A stretch of 64,000 nucleotides of DNA. Origin: Vishniacozyma victoriae (taxonomy: Eukaryota; Basidiomycota; Tremellomycetes; Tremellales; Bulleribasidiaceae). Positions 59,201 to 64,000 of the stretch are shown in pieces. Numbering within the stretch: position 1 is the stretch's first letter; the number at the start of each line of letters is the position of its first letter. Under the pieces are notes generated by a model, which worked only from the letters and a program-made list of their open reading frames with translations, was not told the origin of the DNA and ran no database searches. The stretch spans positions 248,001 to 312,000 of the forward strand of contig JADPYG010000090.1 of the NCBI GenBank assembly GCA_017654735.1, written 5' to 3'. A program made the translations under genes and the position numbers.

Positions 59201-60174
59201 AATCGTCTCGTCGTGACGATCGGGATCGGGATCGACACAGGGATGGAGACCGCGATAGGGACAGAGACACCCGCGATAGGAGAAGTCATCGACACGACGA
59301 CCCCCGTGATCGAGATAGAGATAGAAGGGACGATCCATCTCATAGAGATAGAGAGAGGGGTGGTGATAGACGCGACGACCCACGCGGCGGTGCAAGGAGG
59401 GATGATCCAAGGGATAGGCGGCCTGACGAGAGGGATAGACGGCCAGATGAGAGGGATCGACGCAGGGATGATCCGCCTAGGGAACTTCTTCCTTCCGGTC
59501 CTGCGAGGGATGGACGATCTCGACCTTCTGATCCACCCCTCTCAGTACCCTCAGTTGAACTGGTCCGTCCGCAGGCTACCCCATCCGCGCCGACTGCGGC
59601 TGGAGCACCGGCGCCAACCGCCAGCAGCGCCGATGCACCAAGGAATAATAGATCAACCGATGTAAGTTCCTCAACCACGTCTCTCAACCACTGTATGGTC
59701 AAGCTGACGAGATAGGTCACCCCAGCTAGAGGACCTCATGCGCTTCCTGCCCGACCTGGATCACGCAATGATCTCAACGCCAGCACCAACAGTATTAACA
59801 CCGTCGCCAATACGAGTATAGGCAGCAACGGCGGTACACCCTCCCGAGCACCTGCATCAGCGGCAGCACCAGGTAGCCTAGCTTCACGAATGGGCATGGC
59901 AATTTCTGGAAACGCTTCGCCGAGCTCCAGACCCGCTTCTCCACCGCTCCCACCCCCAGCCGGCGATTCAGAAAGGAAGAGACCTCATGATGGTATGTCC
60001 CTTCTCTCTCTCGTTCAATTACATATACTGATATTAGCTGTTCCTATGGGTCGTGAAGGGTCTGCGGATTCCAAGAGGCCTAGGATCGATAGGGAACGGG
60101 GAAGACGGCCGAAAGAGGGTGCGAACAGGATGTTGGCGGGAGCTATGAAGGCTGCTAATGACAAGCCGGAGTAG
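53235..60174 (+). CDS. THO2: THO complex subunit 2
   Basis: The scaffold subunit of THO/TREX, coupling transcription to mRNA export. It spans nearly 7 kb with about sixteen exons and roughly 2,000 residues. Family landmarks in order are PPRVLDVILEIASCHVAVHWRFWLELI, ALLKHGF-type helices, IKHFPYPVRYQLYGEWRDW, the KKSLSRV...LAKLSHTNP block, SIVDAGRYMNQLAMDVATF, GDFNRRYLNMDLEPILQYI, and EQLTPDELINYIPDFATL. The helical conserved part ends near 58,000. The C-terminus is disordered: Pro/Ala/Ser-rich with SR-like sites, then Arg/Asp/Glu dipeptide repeats (DRDRDRHRDGDRDRDR-type, about 59150-59480), ending AANDKPE. RD repeats are typical of RNA-processing factors. The first splice joins KSLL to EVDQFYPSRY. 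Confidence 0.94.
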
Positions 60175-60350
60175 GTGTATAAAATGTCCAGATCCTGCGA
60201 ATGCATATGTACCCTTCAAAAAGACTCGACGCCTTCAGGCACTCAAGGCCGAATAACATATAGTAAACCCACACAAAGACGGCATACGACATAAACAACA
60301 GCAAGATGGTATCGATCGCACTTCACCTCTTCCAAGACATTAGATGTTGA

Positions 60351-61049
60351 CTATCGCTTGGGACACCAGTGATAAGCCGACGGGACATTTTGCAAGGCAA
60401 GCTCCGGATCCGGATAGTGAAGTGTCCCATAAATGGCTTCGGCAGGAGGATCGTCTCCTTCGAGATCGCTTTGGGCATCTGCCGTTGGCTTTGGCGTGAT
60501 CAGCGACTGTCAGATGTGTAGGCGATCACCTACTGGGGACTGAGTACTGATTCTCGCAGTTTCCTCCGTGAGGGTGTCCGGGGAAGACACAGATTGAGCC
60601 GAGTCTCAATCGCTTACTGAGGCCTCCTTCATCGATACGCCAGGATTCTCGTCAAGGCCAATCGTGGCGTCAGAAAGCGATTTGAAGCTGCAGTATCTTC
60701 CACTTATCTCGCATTCGCCGCAAGTAGGCTTCTTCGTGTCGCATCTCCTTTTTGTCCTATTGCAAGAAAGGCAAGCTTTTGGTTTCGGACCGCGAGGGTA
60801 AGTCTGCTGGGGATTTGGATCCTCCTGACAATACCGACCGAAGATAGAGCATGGTCTACAATCTCGCGAGCCGTCGCACGTTTCGCCCAGAGTCCTGCAC
60901 GTTAGGCATCGATTGGAAATATGGACTTTGTCTCTTTTGAGCTGTCTCGTCAGGATTCATCTGAAGAGCGGACGTAGACGTGCCTTTTCTCGGATGACAG
61001 ATCGCTTCGAGGGCGTGTTTGATTTGGTCCATTGGTTAGTTTGCGGCAT
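60351..61049 (-). CDS. Small protein with two tandem Zn2Cys6 clusters (paralog 1)
   Basis: Three exons (60999-61049, 60618-60941, 60351-60506) give about 176 residues starting MPQTNQWTK. Two complete six-cysteine clusters lie about 19 residues apart. Module 1 (residues 29-55) is C-LT-C-RTLGET-C-DGSRD-C-RP-C-SIFGRY-C; it is atypical in having no basic residues in the loop. Module 2 (74-101) is C-LS-C-NRTKRR-C-DTKKPT-C-GE-C-EISGRY-C, a normal-looking binding loop. The acceptor CTGACGAGACAG fixes exon 2. The 111-nt intron 2 (donor GTAAGC) removes an in-frame TGA and joins to the acidic tail PTADAQSDLEG, ending HWCPKR. No TF middle-homology domain is present. The second intron is my reconstruction; without it the protein ends at 60606. 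It resembles the gene at 62329. Confidence 0.72.
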
Positions 61050-61800
61050 ACGATCAAGATCTAGTGTAGCTGCATGTAGAGTGTTGCTTCGAGAGAGCTG
61101 CTGCTGGCGCGGCCTTGCCTCTAGGGAGAATTGAACACCAAAGAAGGCGGGAGGAGAAACTCGAACCGGTGTGCTGATCGTAGAACGGAAAGAAGAATGT
61201 GAAAATCCCTATGAAAGGAGTCCCAAAAGGCCGCCCCCGAAGAGTCGTTCTTGAAGGGTGTCAGAGCATGACACACTGCGAGTGTAGGGCAATGCCGACT
61301 TTATCATCGGCATATGTAGTTGGCATATCCTTGCCACCAGTCTGCGCCTGTTGTCGTTAATATCACACACACATCAGAGTGATGTACATGACTAAGGAGT
61401 GGCAACAATCAGGGTCTCCACGTACATGTACCCCGTAAAATCCAAGTGCATTTCTGTCTTGTCTATTGAATCAACATGCATACGCCATCAAGAAGCTTTC
61501 GACATCTGCTTTTCAATAAAGTGCAGTAATTTGTTGACAAAACCTACCGTCTGATCGATGTTTCCGAAGTGCAAGCTGACGCGCGATAAATGCAGCTGGA
61601 GAAGAGGAGTGCAAGAGGCAGGCACCATGTACTGTACAGTACAGTAGTCTCGGGCAAAGAGAGTCCTCAAGTGATCAGCCCTTGCTTGCAAATGAACATC
61701 CAAGAGAATACTCAAAATACACATATAGATTGACTGATCTGCAGAATGATCTCTCATACACTTTACATCATAGATTCAATCGCGAGGTGAGCCCGGTAAT
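61050..61800. other. Upstream region of zinc-cluster paralog 1
   Basis: About 750 bp without a supportable gene. It holds ccgactttatcatc (about 61292-61305), nearly the same as ccgacttttatgatcatc upstream of paralog 2, and a palindromic tactgtacagtacagtag near 61628. Otherwise I see nothing definite. Confidence 0.35.
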
Positions 61801-62268
61801 TCAGATAGGAAGACGACTCTTGAAGTCTTCGTCGTCGCCCCAATTGATGGGTTCTCCCTCAAATGTCTCTTGATCTTCCTCGGGCTGCTTCGGTTCCTGT
61901 GTCGTTGCCTGAGGCATAGTCAGCGACGTTCGAGATCTTTTGCTTTCTCTCACGGAAAGCTGTGTACTGCTCGTCGGTTCGTATCCCTCCCCTTCTTTCT
62001 CGTGGTCTGCCTCTTTGTCTTTCTCTTCGACGAGCTCGGACAGGATGGAAAGTCGGCATAAGTGTATTCTTTCTCTATGCCGTGTAGGTAGAGTAAACAG
62101 GCATTCAAGACGACCCCATGTAAATCCCAGACAGCAGCTTCCAAACGCAACCCCTAGGCAAAGGGGAGCATCTCCTATAGAGACCGAGTGAAGCAATTCG
62201 AAGACATATTCACAGGAGAACACCCATTGTAAGAGATGCATCTCATGAGCACAAAGGGCTCGGAACAC
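61801..62268 (-). other. Probable coding remnant or unresolved small gene
   Basis: Two overlapping frames look protein-like. Frame 1 (about 62145-62045) reads LRLEAAVWDLHGVVLNACLL..YTYADFPSC. The other frame (about 62045-61801) is acidic, LVEEKDKEADHEKEGEGYEP through INWGDDEDFKSRLPI, and is compatible with a 46-nt GTGAGA..CTCAG intron. I could not join the two with a normal splice. This may be a frameshifted gene, a pseudogene, or separate exons of the neighbouring zinc-cluster gene. Function unknown. Confidence 0.35.
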
Positions 62269-62328
62269 CCGTACAGGTAATGTCTATGTGCAGCAAATAC
62301 CTCATGTCTGACTCCCGACCTGATCATT

Positions 62329-63232
62329 TCAAACCCAATCATAGTGAAAGGGGTGTACCGTGTTCCCGTCATCCCTGCGATGATGAATAGCATCACCCCT
62401 CTCCCTGATTTCCCACACGGGTGCCTCGATCCGGTCATGGTCAAGCCTCTCCAGCTGTGGTGTGATGGGCGGTAATTGGAACTCAAGGACTTCAGTTGCT
62501 GGCGGTTGGGGTCTGCTTGTCTCACTCCCTTCCACCTCCTTGGTCGGTTCGGGTCGACTTTCAGACCCAGCGGGACTGGTCGGGCGTAATCGAACTTCCT
62601 CCTCTGTTTCCGACATACCACCAGCGTCTTCATTGTGTACGCTCCCGGATCCGTAGGCCGATTGGAAGCTGCATTTCGTTCGCGAAGCAGAACACTTGGT
62701 ACACGCAGGCTCCGACGTCTTGGATATTTCGCACTTCGCTTTCTTGGTTTTACAAGACCCACAAGCTGTCGTTGGGGGCCTGTAAGGTATCCTGTCTCGT
62801 TCGCTCCCACTTTCGTAGTCTGGATGATAGCTGCAGCTCGTCGGCAAAGCAGAACACTTGGTACAAGCAGGCTCCGACTCCTTCGTTATTTTGCACTTGA
62901 TTTTCCTGTCGTGACAAGACCTACAAGCTGTTGCTTGGGGCCTGTAGGGGATCTTCTCTCGGGGGTATTCACATTGGTGGTCGTATTTGGTACAACTACT
63001 ACACCGAGGCGTCTTTTTGTTGCACTTGAACTTGCTCTTTTTGCATGATCCACAGGCCCATCTCTCTAACCCGGTATCAGAAGAAATTGAGCGGTCTTCG
63101 TTGACACTTGAGCCCGGTTCACTGACTCGCTTGTCCCTGGTTGAACGGGGTCCCCTTCGTGTGGACTATTGCTCAGTACGTATTCTTCGCAACACGTGAG
63201 TCTAAACTGACTCGTGATCCAGGTTGCGGCAT
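62329..63232 (-). CDS. Small protein with three tandem Zn2Cys6 clusters (paralog 2)
   Basis: Two exons (63212-63232, 62329-63165) encode about 285 residues, starting MPQPGSR and joining to STRRGPRS. Three complete C6 clusters follow: residues 45-72 (CGSCKKSKFKC..C-SS-C-TKYDHQ-C), 88-118 (CRSCHDRKIKC..C-TK-C-SALPTS-C) and 142-172 (CGSCKTKKAKC..C-TK-C-SASRTK-C). Clusters 1 and 2 are separated by REKIPYRPQATA, and clusters 2 and 3 by a longer linker ending IPYRPPTTA. This is followed by an acidic/Pro region and the C-terminus HYDWV. Clusters 2 and 3 come from a direct DNA repeat of about 160 bp. Each loop has several basic residues as in DNA-binding Zn2Cys6 domains. No fungal TF middle domain is seen. 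A three-cluster protein is exceptional; most regulators have one. The end of the gene is less certain than the clusters. Confidence 0.8.
62692..62960. repeat. Imperfect direct repeat encoding zinc clusters 2 and 3
   Basis: Two adjacent copies, about 62692-62790 and 62850-62960, share long near-identical runs such as agcagaacacttggtaca and caggctccgac. They encode clusters 3 and 2 respectively. A third, more diverged copy (about 62985-63060) encodes cluster 1. The similarity indicates internal tandem duplication. Confidence 0.7.
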
Positions 63233-63500
63233 TTGTGTAAAGTGTTATGTGGCTGAGTATCTGGTCAGGCAAAGAGGCGGTGAATGAGCTTGTGAAATGA
63301 TAGGAGAGAGAGGTATGTAAGAGTGCCAGGATTCTTATAGCTGTGCAGAGCGGAACGTGAAAGAAGGACCAGGAAAAAGGGATTTGAAAGGACTTCCAAG
63401 GGATCCACTCGAAAGGAATTCACGAGATGACACTCCGACTTTTATGATCATCCTTTCATCTCGAGGTCTTCATATCTATTAATACAATACAGTACAAGAC
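63233..63500. promoter_or_regulatory. Region upstream of zinc-cluster paralog 2
   Basis: About 270 bp 5' of paralog 2 and 3' of PLC1. It has ccgacttttatgatcatc (about 63435-63452) near gatgacactcc, similar to the corresponding stretch upstream of paralog 1. No gene seen. Confidence 0.35.
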
Positions 63501-64000
63501 CTAAGCAATAGGATCAATCGTGATATTTACAAAAATCGTAGCGAAAACGTATTTCGAGAACAAAGCATCATAAAGCGGTAAATACCTGAATCCCCTCGGC
63601 GCCACCCCAAACGTCCTAACCCACTGAGCAAGCATGCTCTGCTTCGATTTCGGATGTTTAATCTCTATATGCAAGAATGTCAAATCCAACATTGAAGGTA
63701 AACATTCCAATTCGTACGTGAAAGTTTCATTCCATGTTGGACTGAGCGTACATCCTTCGATCGATTTTGTAGTTCGTGTCTTTTCGCCTAATGTAACCTC
63801 TACCCTTAAATCGGACGAGAGAGGGAGTCGCTGGGCGGAGATGATTGAGACTGAGATAGAGTACTTTTGGCGTAATTCTCGCGTCACAGTCTTGTGTCGC
63901 AAAGCGAGTGGCTTGAGGACGTAGCCGTTCGTATCGACAAACATTGCGTGATTGAGAATAGCTCCTTCGTCGACAGTCTGCCAATTGACCGCTACTAATT
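63501..64000 (-). CDS. PLC1: Phosphoinositide-specific phospholipase C, C-terminal part (runs off the window)
   Basis: PI-PLC hydrolyses PIP2 to IP3 and diacylglycerol. Only the 3' end of the gene is inside the window. The visible protein begins in the Y half of the catalytic domain: LVAVNWQTVDEGAILNHAMF, then GYVLKPLALR, the conserved catalytic-domain end. A C2 domain follows: ISVSIISAQRLPLSSDLRVEVTL, SPTWNETFTYEL, FLHIEIKH, then YLPLYDALFSKYVFATIFV, ending ITIDPIA. The catalytic His residues and EF-hand lie upstream, outside the window. The stop at 63501 fits the C2 end of other fungal PLC1 proteins. No splice is needed in this stretch. Confidence 0.92.
   Translation of the reverse strand, partial: LVAVNWQTVDEGAILNHAMFVDTNGYVLKPLALRHKTVTRELRQKYSISVSIISAQRLPLSSDLRVEVTLGEKTRTTKSIEGCTLSPTWNETFTYELECLPSMLDLTFLHIEIKHPKSKQSMLAQWVRTFGVAPRGFRYLPLYDALFSKYVFATIFVNITIDPIA

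Noticed and set aside
58740..59500. Arg/Asp/Glu repeats in THO2 suspected to be a separate SR-protein gene
   Set aside because: The frame is continuous by splicing with upstream THO2 exons and the same tail type is common in THO2 proteins.
60606..60608. In-frame TGA in zinc-cluster paralog 1 taken as gene end or as a pseudogene mark
   Set aside because: A canonical GTAAGC donor just before it and a CAG acceptor at 60507 remove it and join two protein-like exons in frame; the shorter form cannot be fully excluded.
61140..61180. Possible tRNA T-loop (ggttcgagt on the reverse strand)
   Set aside because: The flanking bases do not pair to form a T stem and no acceptor or anticodon arm fits.

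Overview
The window is a compact, gene-dense piece of a nuclear genome from a basidiomycete yeast or fungus, most likely Tremellomycetes (Cryptococcus/Kwoniella/Tremella relatives). The evidence is architectural. Almost every gene is broken by many introns of about 40-55 nt with GT..AG ends and a CTGAC/CTAAC branch site about 10 nt before the acceptor. Intergenic gaps are mostly 100-400 bp, and no bacterial or viral genes are seen. Species cannot be named from the sequence alone, but a bifunctional carotenoid gene (crtYB type) points to a pigmented lineage.

Layout. 1-2542: 3' part of an M1 aminopeptidase (+). 2625-6910: two tandem MFS transporter paralogs (-) with identical exon patterns, including 14-nt and 16-nt microexons. 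7299-7997: Lys/Glu-rich small protein (+). 8150-12088: large coiled-coil protein (-). 12305-13982: actin-capping protein alpha (-) with an acidic insert and a GC-AG intron. 14239-14627: small zinc-binding protein (+). 14946-20159: SPT6 (-). 20547-21734: PHO13-type phosphatase (+). 21790-23386: clamp-loader subunit RFC5 (-). 23684-25871: LAT-family amino acid permease (+). 25967-26884: RRP17 (-). 27064-28506: SUA5 (-). 28741-29477: SIW14-like phosphatase (+). 29854-31012: ZCCHC9-like RNA-binding protein (-). 31196-33802: Zn2Cys6 regulator (-). 33995-36227: crtYB (-). 36627-38015: GTP cyclohydrolase I (-). 38359-38957: RPL43 (+). 39289-41488: TOK1 potassium channel (-). 41748-43451: bZIP factor (+). 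43645-46894: eIF4E-domain protein with a very long N-terminal extension (+). 47117-47465: KSH1 (-). 47693-50560: RAD17 (+). 50561-51727: a non-coding region whose intron carries a box C/D snoRNA. 51728-52958: proteasome PRE8 (+). 53235-60174: THO2 (+). 60351-63232: two small multi-zinc-cluster proteins (-). 63501-64000: 3' end of PLC1 (-).

Most genes are unrelated housekeeping functions: transcription elongation and mRNA export (SPT6, THO2), DNA replication and checkpoint clamp loading (RFC5, RAD17), translation (RPL43, SUA5, eIF4E-like), ribosome biogenesis (RRP17, ZCCHC9-like, the snoRNA) and proteolysis (PRE8, aminopeptidase). RFC5 and RAD17 act in related clamp-loading complexes but are not adjacent. 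I see no biosynthetic operon-like cluster; crtYB and GCH1 are neighbours with no obvious pathway link.

The most unusual items are: (i) two linked paralogous small proteins carrying two and three complete Zn2Cys6 modules in tandem; (ii) an unannotated double-guide C/D snoRNA in the intron of an apparently non-coding transcript; (iii) an eIF4E-like domain fused to about 835 residues of disordered sequence, with Tyr replacing the first cap-stacking Trp; and (iv) an acidic insert of about 140 residues in capping protein alpha.
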